In this document: positions 1 through 6,541 of the stretch, piece after piece
Layout: each line of letters begins with the position of its first letter
How positions within the stretch are numbered: the stretch's first letter is position 1
Source of the DNA: CALMNV01 sp035688975
GTDB taxonomy: Bacteria > Actinomycetota > Actinomycetes > Actinomycetales > Dermatophilaceae
DNA: 14,809 nt
Assembly (NCBI RefSeq): GCF_035688975.1
Contig: NZ_DASSMH010000057.1
Span: 1 to 14,809 of the forward strand
Direction: 5' to 3'
Position numbers and translations under genes: made by a program
Notes under the pieces: generated by a model
Databases searched by the model: none
What the model was told of the DNA's origin: nothing
The model's input: the letters and a program-made list of their open reading frames with translations, nothing else

Positions 1-310
1 CGCGGCAGAGGTTCACCTGGTAGACCGAGCCGGCCGCGATGCGCCGCCGCACGTCCTTGACGCCGGCGACGTAGGCCCCTTGGTCGAGCGAGCTGGACCA
101 CGGCCCGGTGAGGGGCGTCCACTCCCCGGCCGGTCGCGCCCTGGCCGATCCGGGCCGCACGTCGCCGAAGCGCACCGCCGTGACGGCGCCCTCGAAGGTG
201 GCGACGACGGCCCAGAATCCCGACCGGTCGACGGCCTCGACCGCCGCCTCGCCGTGGAGGACGTCGACGACGTCCATGGCATGGCGGTCGGCGAAGCGGG
301 CGTGGTCCAC
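1..310 (-). CDS. pabB: PabB-like chorismate-binding enzyme, N-terminal part (cut by window edge)
   Basis: About 103 residues are visible, from a GTG start at 310 reading leftward off the window. The stretch YVAGVKDVRRRIAAGSVYQV followed by NL is the typical entry into the chorismate-binding catalytic domain of aminodeoxychorismate synthase component I, anthranilate synthase component I and related isochorismate synthases. These enzymes aminate or isomerise chorismate in the cytoplasm. The short N-terminal region before this motif fits PabB-type proteins better than TrpE, but the discriminating C-terminal half is outside the window, so the exact substrate class is inferred. The GTG is preceded by GAGGGG four bases upstream. 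It lies only 8 bases after the stop of the LigD polymerase gene, suggesting one transcript. An in-frame CTG further upstream was judged less likely. Confidence 0.72.
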   Translation of the reverse strand, partial: MDHARFADRHAMDVVDVLHGEAAVEAVDRSGFWAVVATFEGAVTAVRFGDVRPGSARARPAGEWTPLTGPWSSSLDQGAYVAGVKDVRRRIAAGSVYQVNLCR

Positions 311-318
311 GGCGCCCC

Positions 319-1293
319 TCAGGCCTCGTCGGGCTCGACGGGCGGCGCAGCGCCGGCGCGCTCGTCCCGCTCGGCCCACTCCAGCAGCGGCCGCAGGTCG
401 AAGACGGCCTCGTCGATGCCCTCGTGCAGGTCTCCGAGGCGCGCGAAGCGCTCCGGCATGGTCGCGATGGTGAAGTCCTGGGGCTCGGCGTCGCGGATCT
501 CGTCCCATGCCAGGGGCGCCGAGACCGTGCCGCGGGGGTTGCCACGGACGCTGTATGCCGCCGCGATGGTGTGGTCGCGGGCGTTCTGGTTGTAGTCGAC
601 GAAGAGGTCGCGCGGTGAGCGGTCGCGACGCCACCAGGTCGTGGTGACCTCGTCGGGCATCCGGCGCTCGACCTCACGGGCGAAGGCGAGCGCCGCCCGC
701 CGCACGTCCGTGAAGCCCCATGCCGGCTCGATGCGCACGTAGACGTGCAGGCCCGCGCCTCCCGACGTCTTGGGCCACCCGACGGCGCCGAGCTCGTCGA
801 GCACCTCGCGCACCACCGCGGCGGCGCGGCGCACCGTGTCGAAGGAGCACTGCGGCATGGGGTCGAGGTCGATGCGCCACTCGTCCGGCTTTTCCGTGTC
901 GGCGCGGCGCGAGTTCCACGGGTGGAACTCGACGGTGCTCATCTGCACCGCCCAGATCACGCTCGCGAGCTCGGTGACGCACAGCTCGTCGGCATGCAGC
1001 CCGTAGCGGGGGAAGTGCAGCCGCACCGTCTCGACCCACGGGGGGGCGCCTGCCGGCAGCCGCTTCTGGTGCACCTTGGGCCCGTCGACGCCCTTGGGGA
1101 AGCGGTGCAGCATGCACGGACGCTCCCGCAGGGCCCGCACGATGCCGGGCCCGACGGACTGGTAGTAGTGGGCGAGGTCGAGCTTGGTCTCGCCGCGCTC
1201 GGAGAAGTAGACGCGGTCAGGGCTGGAGAGCCGGACCGTGCGGTCGTCGACCTCGATCGACACCGCCGCGGCCTTGCTCGACGCGGAAGCCAT
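319..1293 (-). CDS. ligD: Stand-alone LigD polymerase/primase domain (NHEJ polymerase)
   Basis: This 324-residue protein matches the polymerase (archaeo-eukaryotic primase-type) domain of bacterial DNA ligase D. That domain fills gaps and adds ribo- or deoxynucleotides at double-strand break ends during non-homologous end joining. Visible hallmarks are the metal-binding IDLDP motif (Asp142 and Asp144), TSGGAGLHVYV (176-186, with His183), and FVDYNQN (231-237, with Asp233), the third carboxylate. The upstream SVIWAVQMSTVEFHPWNS block (111-128) is also characteristic. The length is normal for the isolated domain. No ligase or phosphoesterase domain is attached, and the C-terminus is a short acidic tail. 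The ATG at 1293 is divergent from the SRPBCC gene at 1420. The matching ligase domain is a separate gene at 8059-9072. No Ku gene is in the window. Confidence 0.95.
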   Translation of the reverse strand: MASASSKAAAVSIEVDDRTVRLSSPDRVYFSERGETKLDLAHYYQSVGPGIVRALRERPCMLHRFPKGVDGPKVHQKRLPAGAPPWVETVRLHFPRYGLHADELCVTELASVIWAVQMSTVEFHPWNSRRADTEKPDEWRIDLDPMPQCSFDTVRRAAAVVREVLDELGAVGWPKTSGGAGLHVYVRIEPAWGFTDVRRAALAFAREVERRMPDEVTTTWWRRDRSPRDLFVDYNQNARDHTIAAAYSVRGNPRGTVSAPLAWDEIRDAEPQDFTIATMPERFARLGDLHEGIDEAVFDLRPLLEWAERDERAGAAPPVEPDEA

Positions 1294-1326
1294 GGCGCCA
1301 GACTACGGACCGCCGGTGGGCCCGGC

Positions 1327-1352
1327 GGGTGGAGCGGGTGCCCGCTGGGTAC
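1327..1352 (+). promoter_or_regulatory. Candidate SigB/SigF-type promoter of the SRPBCC gene (site A)
   Basis: GGGT at 1327-1330 lies 16 bases before GGGTAC at 1347-1352. This fits the GNNT-N14-16-GGGTAC pattern known for stress sigma factors of the SigB/SigF group in actinomycetes. Transcription would begin near 1359, about 60 bases before the ATG at 1420. The -10 box is exact; the -35 is weak. Confidence 0.4.
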
Positions 1353-1363
1353 GGCATCCTCGT

Positions 1364-1388
1364 CACGACAACCTGGTGACCACGACAA
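1364..1388. repeat. Direct repeat CACGACAA (two copies, 17 bases apart)
   Basis: CACGACAA occurs at 1364-1371 and 1381-1388, in the divergent intergenic region between the LigD polymerase and SRPBCC genes. A short inverted repeat (GTCAC 1362-1366, GTGAC 1376-1380) overlaps the first copy. The 17-base spacing means the copies are not on exactly the same helical face. It could be an operator just downstream of promoter site A, or chance. Confidence 0.3.
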
Positions 1389-1419
1389 GACGGTGGCGAC
1401 GCACATGGGAGGCAGGCGG

Positions 1420-1899
1420 ATGGGGATCGAAGCCGAGGACTCGTCGGAGGTCGGCCGGACGATCCAGGCCCCCGTGGAGGCGGTGTGGGCCGTCCTCTCC
1501 GACGGGTGGCTCTACTCGACCTGGGTCGTCGGGGCGTCCCGCATCCGCGACGTCGACGACGACTGGCCGCGGGAGGGCTCGCAGATCCACCACTCCGCGG
1601 GCATGTGGCCGCTGCTCATCGACGACACCAGCGAGGTGCTCCGGGCGAGGCCGCTCGAGGAGCTCGTGCTCAAGGCCCGCGGGTGGCCGCTCGGCGAGGC
1701 GCACGTCTTCCTCACGCTGGAGACCATCTCACCCGAGGCGTCCATCGTGCGGATGCGTGAGGACGCGGTGGCCGGGCCCGGCAGGCTGCTGCCGAAGCCC
1801 GCGCGCCAGGCGCTCATCCTGCCCCGCAACCGGGAGTCGCTGGCCCGGCTCGCCTACCTCGCGGAGGGCCGGCACCGCGTCTCCATCACTCCGGCCTGA
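1420..1899 (+). CDS. SRPBCC-family (polyketide cyclase/START-like) protein
   Basis: This 159-residue protein has the helix-grip start of the SRPBCC superfamily. VGRTIQAPVEAVWAVLSDGW (11-30) corresponds to the usual first beta strand and the helix beginning with Ala-Pro-x-x-x-Val-W. It is followed by alternating strands and a C-terminal helix with NRESLARLAYLAEG (137-150). Such proteins bind hydrophobic ligands in a cavity; the ligand here cannot be told. The ATG at 1420 is chosen because GGGAGG lies 7 bases before it. An in-frame ATG at 1405 lacks a comparable site, and the open frame extends further upstream only as antisense to the LigD polymerase gene. Its last 14 bases overlap the 3' end of the convergent oxidoreductase gene. 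A SigB-type promoter may drive it (site A). Confidence 0.85.
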   Translation: MGIEAEDSSEVGRTIQAPVEAVWAVLSDGWLYSTWVVGASRIRDVDDDWPREGSQIHHSAGMWPLLIDDTSEVLRARPLEELVLKARGWPLGEAHVFLTLETISPEASIVRMREDAVAGPGRLLPKPARQALILPRNRESLARLAYLAEGRHRVSITPA

Positions 1900-3484
1900 G
1901 CAACCTCGACCACGCCGTCCTCGCGAGCGCCCGGCGCACCGACCCGGTGCGCCCGTCCGAGCCGAGGGCGGCCCGCGCCGCGTTCCAGCCGCAGGCGCCG
2001 TGCACTCCCCCGCCGGGGTGGGCGGAGGCGCTCGCGAGGAACAGCCCCGGCACCGGCGTCTCGGGCCGCCCGAGCCCGGGCGTCGGGCGGAAGACGAGCT
2101 GCTGGTGCAGCGCCGAGCTGCCGGCGTTGACGGCGCCGCCGACGAGGTTGGCGTCCACGGCCTCGAGGTCACCGGGCGACTGGACGTGCCGGGCCAGGGT
2201 GCTGGCGCGGAACCCCGGGGCCACGCGCTCGAGCGCCTGCTCGACCCGGTCGACGTGCGCGTCGAGCAGCTCTCCGGTCCAGTCGAGGTTGCGCGGGACA
2301 TGCGTGTAGGCCCACGCCGACTCGGTGCCGTCGGGCGAGCGGGTCGGGTCTGAGGTCGTCATGGGACCGAAGAGGATGAAGGGGCGCTCCGGCACCCGTC
2401 CGACCGACAGGTCTGCGGCGAAGTCCACGAAGCCGTCGACGTCCACGCCGAGGTGGATCGTCGCGGCCTTGCCCACCTCGGCCGCCGACCACGGGACCGG
2501 CCGGTCGAGGGCCCAGTTGACCTTGACCGTCGCGTTGTCCCACTCGAACCGGTCGAGATCGCGGCGCAGGCGGGGCGGCAGCTGCTCCGGCCCGAGCAGC
2601 TCCTCGTAGAGGGCGGGCGCGGGGACGTCGGCGAGGACGGCCCGCCGCGCGTCGACGGACGTGCCGTCCGCGACGAGGACCCGGTTGCGGCGCCCTCGCC
2701 CCGGCTCGATGCGGGTGACCCGGGCCGACGTGCGGAACTGCACGCCGGCCGCCTCGGCGCGGCGGCGCAGCGCGTAGGCGAGCTCCTGGGCCCCTCCGCG
2801 CGGCACGGGGAAGCCGACGTCCTGGCCCAGCATGGCGAGCAGCCAGCCGAACATGCCGCTGCCGGCGGCGTCGGGGGGGATGTCGGTGTGCAGGGCGTTG
2901 CCAGTGAGCAGCAGGGCGGCCTCGTCACCCCGGAAGCGCTCCCGCGCGAGCCGCCGGACCGGGGTCACCGCCATCCGGGCGAACTCGAGGGCACCGGAGG
3001 TGCCCAGCCGGCGCAGGAGCCGGGTGGCGCCGGAGACCGGCGGGAACGGCGTGAAGAGCGAGTCGAGGAGCGGGTCGCGGATGAGCTGCCACTGCTTAAA
3101 CATCTCGATCCATGCGGCTCCGTCGCCGGGGGTCGAGGCGTCGAGCGCCGCCGCGGTGTCCTCCACGCGCGAGTGGAGGACGGCCGCGCGGCCGTCCTCG
3201 AGCGGGTGTGCAAGCACGTGCGGCGCCCGCGCCCAGGACAGCCCGTGCGCCCCGAGGTCGAGGTCGGCGATGATGGGGCTGGCCGCCGCGAGGGGGTAGA
3301 AGGCACTGAACATGTCGGAGAGGAAGCCGGGCGCGGTCACCTCGTCGCTGCGCACGGCACCACCGACCCGGTCGCTGGCCTCGAGGACGAGCACGTCCCA
3401 GCCGGCGTCGCCGAGCGCGTTGGCGGCGACCAGGCCGTTGGGCCCGGCCCCGATGATGACGGCGTCCGCCGAGCTGCTGCCCAT
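1886..3484 (-). CDS. FAD-dependent oxidoreductase, phytoene-desaturase-like (PYROXD2-type)
   Basis: This 532-residue flavoprotein begins with the dinucleotide-binding motif GAGPNG (12-17), ends the first beta-alpha-beta unit at Glu35, and continues EASDRVGGAVRSDE (35-48), typical of phytoene desaturase and amine oxidase relatives. The C-terminal PGLFLASASAHPGGGVHGAC is the second FAD-binding signature. The length matches the phytoene dehydrogenase-like/PYROXD2 family. The substrate is unknown; no carotenoid genes are nearby, so calling it a carotenoid enzyme would be a guess. The ATG at 3484 is preferred because AGGAAAGGA lies 6 bases upstream. The open frame extends to 3724, but that part overlaps the dehydratase gene and is a shadow. 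It follows the dehydratase gene by 49 bases and may have its own promoter (site B). Confidence 0.9.
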   Translation of the reverse strand: MGSSSADAVIIGAGPNGLVAANALGDAGWDVLVLEASDRVGGAVRSDEVTAPGFLSDMFSAFYPLAAASPIIADLDLGAHGLSWARAPHVLAHPLEDGRAAVLHSRVEDTAAALDASTPGDGAAWIEMFKQWQLIRDPLLDSLFTPFPPVSGATRLLRRLGTSGALEFARMAVTPVRRLARERFRGDEAALLLTGNALHTDIPPDAAGSGMFGWLLAMLGQDVGFPVPRGGAQELAYALRRRAEAAGVQFRTSARVTRIEPGRGRRNRVLVADGTSVDARRAVLADVPAPALYEELLGPEQLPPRLRRDLDRFEWDNATVKVNWALDRPVPWSAAEVGKAATIHLGVDVDGFVDFAADLSVGRVPERPFILFGPMTTSDPTRSPDGTESAWAYTHVPRNLDWTGELLDAHVDRVEQALERVAPGFRASTLARHVQSPGDLEAVDANLVGGAVNAGSSALHQQLVFRPTPGLGRPETPVPGLFLASASAHPGGGVHGACGWNAARAALGSDGRTGSVRRALARTAWSRLLRPE

Positions 3485-3513
3485 GTGGGGTCCTTTCCTC
3501 TGTCCCAAGGTGC

Positions 3514-3539
3514 GTACCCAGGCGGCCGGGGTGCTAGAC
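3514..3539 (-). promoter_or_regulatory. Candidate SigB/SigF-type promoter of the FAD oxidoreductase (site B)
   Basis: On the minus strand, GTCT (3539-3536) is followed after 16 bases by GGGTAC (3519-3514). Transcription would start near 3507, about 23 bases before the ATG at 3484, with the ribosome site in between. The -35 part overlaps the stop codon region of the upstream dehydratase gene, so the promoter would let the oxidoreductase be expressed separately. Confidence 0.45.
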
Positions 3540-4424
3540 CTCGATCTCCGCGAGGACCCGGGGCAGCTCGGTGACCAGCTCCCGGGCCAGGAAGCCGACC
3601 CGCCCCACGGACGCCGTGAGCCGCTCGCCCGCGCGCCCGTGCGCGAAGGACCCCCAGGCCGCCGACTGCTCGGGGCTGGCACCCCGGGCACAGAGCCCGA
3701 CCACCGCGCCCGCCTTGACGTCACCGGAGCCCGAGGCGGCCACGCCCGGTCCGCCGGCCTCGTTGCGCCACGTGGTGCCGTCCGGGGTCACGACGTAGGA
3801 CAGGGCGGACCCGGAGAGCACGACGGCCCCGGTCTGGCGGGCCAGGGCGGCCGTGGCGGCATGGACGTCCGCGTCCACGTCGTCGTGGCTCGCCCCGAGC
3901 GTGCGGGCCAGCTCGACGGAGTTGGGCGTGAGCAGCACCCGGCCCTCGAGGTGGCGGACCCCGTCGGGGTGTGCGGTGAGGTATGCCGTGCCCAGGGCGT
4001 CGATGACGACGCGGGTGTCGAGGTGGGGCACCACCAGCTCGAGGAGTGCCGTGGCCGCCTCCGGGTCGGTGATGCCCGGGCCGAGCAGCACCGCGTCCGC
4101 CGACGCGGCGAGGTCGAGGATCACCTCAGCGGCGGCCGGGCTGATGTCGCCCGTCTCGCCGGCCGGCAGCCCGGCGACGAAGGCCTCCGGCACGGCCGTG
4201 GACAGCAGCGGCGCCGTCGCGGCGACGGTGGCCATCTTCAGCTTCCCGGCTCCGATGCGCAGCGCGGCCTCTGCGGCGAGCAGGATCGCCCCGGCGGTGG
4301 CGGCTCCCCCGCCGACGATGAGCACCCGGCCCTTGGCGTCCTTGTTGCCGGCGGGGTCGGGCAGGCGCCAGCGCCGCAGCAGCGCCGCCGTGATGACGGC
4401 GCCGTCCTCGGCGGGGTCACCCAT
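3534..4424 (-). CDS. nnrD: ADP/ATP-dependent (S)-NAD(P)H-hydrate dehydratase
   Basis: This 296-residue protein is a ribokinase-like enzyme of the NnrD/CARKD family, which dehydrates damaged NADHX and NADPHX back to NADH and NADPH at the cost of a nucleotide. Visible features are the N-terminal KGRVLIVGGGAATAGAILLA (31-50) and ALRIGAGKLKMATV, the substrate-site block VVIDALG (139-145), LLTPNSVELA (164-173), and the catalytic GSGD (232-235, Asp235) followed by VKAGAVVGL. The epimerase domain often fused in other bacteria is absent. The ATG at 4424 is chosen because it overlaps the stop of the upstream phosphatase gene (ATGGGTGA, 8-base overlap), a usual sign of translational coupling. The open frame extends to 4505, but the extra residues are a low-complexity Arg-rich shadow of the phosphatase gene. 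Confidence 0.9.
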   Translation of the reverse strand: MGDPAEDGAVITAALLRRWRLPDPAGNKDAKGRVLIVGGGAATAGAILLAAEAALRIGAGKLKMATVAATAPLLSTAVPEAFVAGLPAGETGDISPAAAEVILDLAASADAVLLGPGITDPEAATALLELVVPHLDTRVVIDALGTAYLTAHPDGVRHLEGRVLLTPNSVELARTLGASHDDVDADVHAATAALARQTGAVVLSGSALSYVVTPDGTTWRNEAGGPGVAASGSGDVKAGAVVGLCARGASPEQSAAWGSFAHGRAGERLTASVGRVGFLARELVTELPRVLAEIEV

Positions 4425-5196
4425 GGGGGGCGCCGCCGACCGGAGCGTGCGGCTCCTCGTGCGTCGTCTGCGCCGGCGAGAGCTCGAGGTGCCGCGTCGC
4501 GGCAAACGTCACCAGCCCGAGGGCGCCCCCCTCGCCGCGCAGGTAGCGGGTGATGGAGCAGTTCGCCAGCGGCTCGGTGCCGTCGATCTCGAGCAGCCGC
4601 CGCTCGTCGAGCCCCTCGAGGACGAGCCGGAAGCTCATGATGACCGCCTGGTGGGTGAAGACCCACACGCGGTCACCGTCGTACTCCTGGCGGATGTCCG
4701 CGAGGACGCTGCGCACCCGCAGCGCGACGTCGGTCCAGCTCTCGCCGCCCGGGGGCCGGTAGTAGAACTTCCCCACCGTGGTGCGGCGCTCGGCCTCCTG
4801 CGGGAACTCGGCCCGGATCCCCGTGCCGGTCATGCCGTCGAAGAGGCCGAGGTCGCGCTCGCGCAGCCGCTCGTCGGTGACGAGCGGCACGTCGTCGAGG
4901 CCAGCGGTCGCGAGCCGCGCGGTGTGCGCGGCCCGCTCGTAGGGCGAGGCGAGCACGACCTGCGGCCGCTCCTCCTCGTCCAGCCCGCTGAGGTGGCTGC
5001 CCAGGGCCTCCGCCTGCTCGCGGCCGGTGTCCGACAGCGGGGTGTCGGCGTCGCGCGTCGTGAGCTCCAGCCGGCCGAGGCCCTTCTCGCGGGCGGCCGA
5101 GTCGGCGACGTTGCCGACGCTCTGGGCATGGCGCACGAGGACGAGCTCCGCCGGGGCGAAGTGGCGGCCTGCGGCGATGGAGTCCTGCGAGTTCAC
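4417..5196 (-). CDS. Histidine phosphatase family protein (phosphoglycerate-mutase-like)
   Basis: This 259-residue cytoplasmic enzyme carries the full histidine-phosphatase signature. It has the phosphoacceptor motif RHAQS (His23), SPYERAAHTA (84-93) with an active-site Arg88, LRERDLGLFDG (111-121) with the probable general acid Glu113, PPGGESW, and VFTHQAV (His182). The family includes phosphoglycerate mutases and broad phosphatases; the substrate cannot be read from the sequence. The start is GTG at 5196 with AGGAGGG four to five bases upstream. It overlaps the NAD(P)H-hydrate dehydratase gene by 8 bases, so the two are probably coupled. The region upstream holds a permease remnant and a SigB-type promoter (site C) rather than an ordinary vegetative promoter that I can recognise. 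Confidence 0.92.
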   Translation of the reverse strand: MNSQDSIAAGRHFAPAELVLVRHAQSVGNVADSAAREKGLGRLELTTRDADTPLSDTGREQAEALGSHLSGLDEEERPQVVLASPYERAAHTARLATAGLDDVPLVTDERLRERDLGLFDGMTGTGIRAEFPQEAERRTTVGKFYYRPPGGESWTDVALRVRSVLADIRQEYDGDRVWVFTHQAVIMSFRLVLEGLDERRLLEIDGTEPLANCSITRYLRGEGGALGLVTFAATRHLELSPAQTTHEEPHAPVGGAPHG

Positions 5197-5251
5197 GAAC
5201 CCTCCTGGGTGTTGGTGTCGGTGTGGACGCTGGGCGGTGGGGCGGTGGCCC

Positions 5252-5458
5252 TCAGCCCTGCTTGGCGCTCGTGGCGAGGCCGTCGAGGATGTAGCGCTGG
5301 GCGAAGGCGAACACGAGGATCATCGGGATCGTCGCGATGAGGGTGGCCGCCATGGCGATCTCCCAGTGGTACTCGCCCGACAGGGCGAAGGCGTCGATGA
5401 TCTGCTTGAGGCCACGCGGCATCGTGAAGTAGTCCTCGGTCTGCAGGGAGTTGGGCCG
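5252..5458 (-). pseudogene. 3' remnant of a carbohydrate ABC transporter permease (MalG type)
   Basis: The minus strand encodes 68 residues up to a TGA at 5252. They match the C-terminal end of sugar ABC permeases of the MalG class: NSLQTEDYFTMPRGLK, then a Trp-containing segment, the hydrophobic helix IAMAATLIATIPMILVFAFA, and the closing QRYILDGLATSAKQG. A complete permease has about 270-300 residues, so roughly three quarters of the gene is missing. No usable start codon precedes the homologous part in frame; reading back, the frame meets TGA near 5553 within the sigma gene's 3' end. An internal ATG at 5422 could give a 56-residue one-helix peptide, but no convincing ribosome site precedes it. 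I see a decayed or deleted gene. This accounts for most of the gene-free stretch 5197-5546. Confidence 0.8.
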
Positions 5459-5481
5459 GGCACCGCCGGTCTGGGCAGTGC

Positions 5482-5506
5482 GTACCCGGGGGAAGTGGCG
5501 GCAAAC
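5482..5506 (-). promoter_or_regulatory. Strong SigB/SigF-type promoter match (site C)
   Basis: On the minus strand, GTTT (5506-5503) is followed after exactly 15 bases by GGGTAC (5487-5482). This is the best match in the window to the GTTT-N14-16-GGGTAC pattern of SigB/SigF-group promoters. It lies just downstream of the sigma factor stop codon (5547) and points through the permease remnant toward the histidine phosphatase, dehydratase and oxidoreductase genes. Transcription would start near 5475, giving a leader of about 280 bases before the GTG at 5196. Confidence 0.55.
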
Positions 5507-5546
5507 GAGGACGTAGCGCGCCGCGCCCCGGCGGCCGGACGTCGGG

Positions 5547-6374
5547 TCAGGCGCTCACGCCGGCGGCCGGCATACCGACCTCGTCCTCGCCCTCCTCCTC
5601 GGTCAACCGGTCCCGCAGCTTGCGCAGGATGCCCACGAGGAGCCGGGACACCTGCATCTGGCTCACGCCGAGCGCCGCGCCGATCTGGGCCTGGGTGCAC
5701 TCGTCGACGAAGCGCAGGTGCACGATCTGCCGCTCCCGGTCCGTCAGCTGGGCCAGCGCGCGGCGAAGGGCGTCGTGCGTCTCGAGCGCGTCGAACGCGT
5801 CCGCCGGGTCGGGCAGCTCCGCCCGGGCCTCGCTGCCGGGCACCGGAGCGTCGAGGGACAACGCGCGGTATGCCGCCGACGTCAGCCGGGCCTCGCCGAC
5901 CGTCGTGCGCGGCAGCGACATCGCCTCGGCGAGGTCGCCCAAGGTGGGCTCCCGCCGCAGGTCGTGCAGCAGCCGCTCCTCGTGCTCGACGAGCGCGACG
6001 CGCAGCTCCTGCAGCCGCCGGGGCGGGCGCACGGACCACCCGCTGTCGCGGAAGTAGCGCTTGATCTCACCGGAGATCGTCGGCACGGCATAGACGGTGA
6101 AGCCGGCCCCCGCGCCGGGCCGGTAGCGGCGCACGGCCTTGACGAGCGCCATCCTGGCGACCTGGACGAGGTCGTCGAGGTCGATGCCCCGCCCGTAGTA
6201 GCGGCGGGCGACCGACTCGGCGAGAGGCAGGCTGCGCAGGACGGCCTCCTGCTGCAGCCGGGCCCGCGTGGCTGGGTCGCTCGCGGTGTCGGCGGCCTGC
6301 AGGAGCGACTCGGTGCAGTCGGTGTCCGGGTCTTCGTCAGAGACCGTGTGCGGAGCGGCGTACGACGAGCGCAT
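5547..6374 (-). CDS. SigB/SigF-family RNA polymerase sigma factor
   Basis: This 275-residue sigma-70 group 3 protein directs RNA polymerase to stress-type promoters. Region 2 contains RGIDLDDLVQVARMALVKAV (62-81) and FTVYAVPTISGEIKRYFRD (92-110), the -10 recognition and melting segment with the SGEIKRYFRD sequence shared by SigB, SigF and SpoIIAC-type factors. Region 3 follows (about 119-190, with RPPRRLQEL). Region 4 ends with the helix-turn-helix TQAQIGAALGVSQMQVSRLL (227-246). The ATG at 6374 has AAGGAAAG six bases upstream; the longer open frame to 6563 runs through the divergent promoter region. The N-terminal 40 residues are acidic and unconserved. This group is usually controlled by an anti-sigma kinase and anti-anti-sigma protein. 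The divergent neighbour at 6542 is the obvious candidate regulator. Confidence 0.93.
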   Translation of the reverse strand: MRSSYAAPHTVSDEDPDTDCTESLLQAADTASDPATRARLQQEAVLRSLPLAESVARRYYGRGIDLDDLVQVARMALVKAVRRYRPGAGAGFTVYAVPTISGEIKRYFRDSGWSVRPPRRLQELRVALVEHEERLLHDLRREPTLGDLAEAMSLPRTTVGEARLTSAAYRALSLDAPVPGSEARAELPDPADAFDALETHDALRRALAQLTDRERQIVHLRFVDECTQAQIGAALGVSQMQVSRLLVGILRKLRDRLTEEEGEDEVGMPAAGVSA

Positions 6375-6417
6375 GACCGGCTTTCCTTCCCAGGGGACGG
6401 TGGCGCCGTTGCTGGAC

Positions 6418-6427
6418 CACTGCAGTG
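6418..6427. promoter_or_regulatory. Perfect palindrome CACTGCAGTG between sigma and regulator genes
   Basis: A perfect 10-base palindrome centred between the two divergent start codons (6374 and 6542). Its position would suit an operator acting on either promoter. It is short and could be chance. Confidence 0.25.
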
Positions 6428-6476
6428 CGACTCCCAGACAAGCACCGGCCGTGGGCTGCCGCAACCCGGGACCGAG

Positions 6477-6503
6477 GTTTGCGGATGGCGGCGGCCGGGG
6501 ACA
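6477..6503 (+). promoter_or_regulatory. Possible SigB/SigF-type promoter of the Rsb-like fusion gene
   Basis: GTTT at 6477-6480 is followed after 16 bases by GGGGAC (6497-6502), or after 17 by GGGACA. It resembles the GTTT-N14-16-GGGTAC pattern but the -10 box has one mismatch. It lies about 40 bases before the GTG at 6542. If real, the sigma factor would feed back on its own regulator, which is common for this group. Confidence 0.3.
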
Positions 6504-6541
6504 GGTGGAGGAGCAGCGATGAGGCGAGGAGAGGCCGCGCG

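Noticed and set aside
80..595. 171-residue open frame on the plus strand at the left edge
   Set aside because: It runs antisense across the PabB and LigD polymerase genes, whose motifs decide the coding strand.
745..1419. Upstream extension of the SRPBCC open frame
   Set aside because: The extension is antisense to the LigD polymerase gene. A good ribosome site precedes the ATG at 1420, and homology begins there.
3511..5490. Shared 10-mer GGGTACGCAC at promoter sites B and C
   Set aside because: A 10-base match between two sites is not remarkable in a window of this size and GC content. Only the GGGTAC core and its spacing to the -35 box are argued.
5193..5504. 103-residue open frame on the minus strand over the permease remnant
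   Set aside because: It is the wrong frame. The neighbouring frame shows clear ABC permease homology up to a stop at 5252, while this one is His/Arg/Pro-rich without motifs.
5549..5575. Repeated GC-rich CCGGCCGCCGG blocks near the sigma factor stop, considered as a terminator
   Set aside because: The copies are direct rather than inverted over most of their length and there is no T-run, so I could not support a stem-loop.
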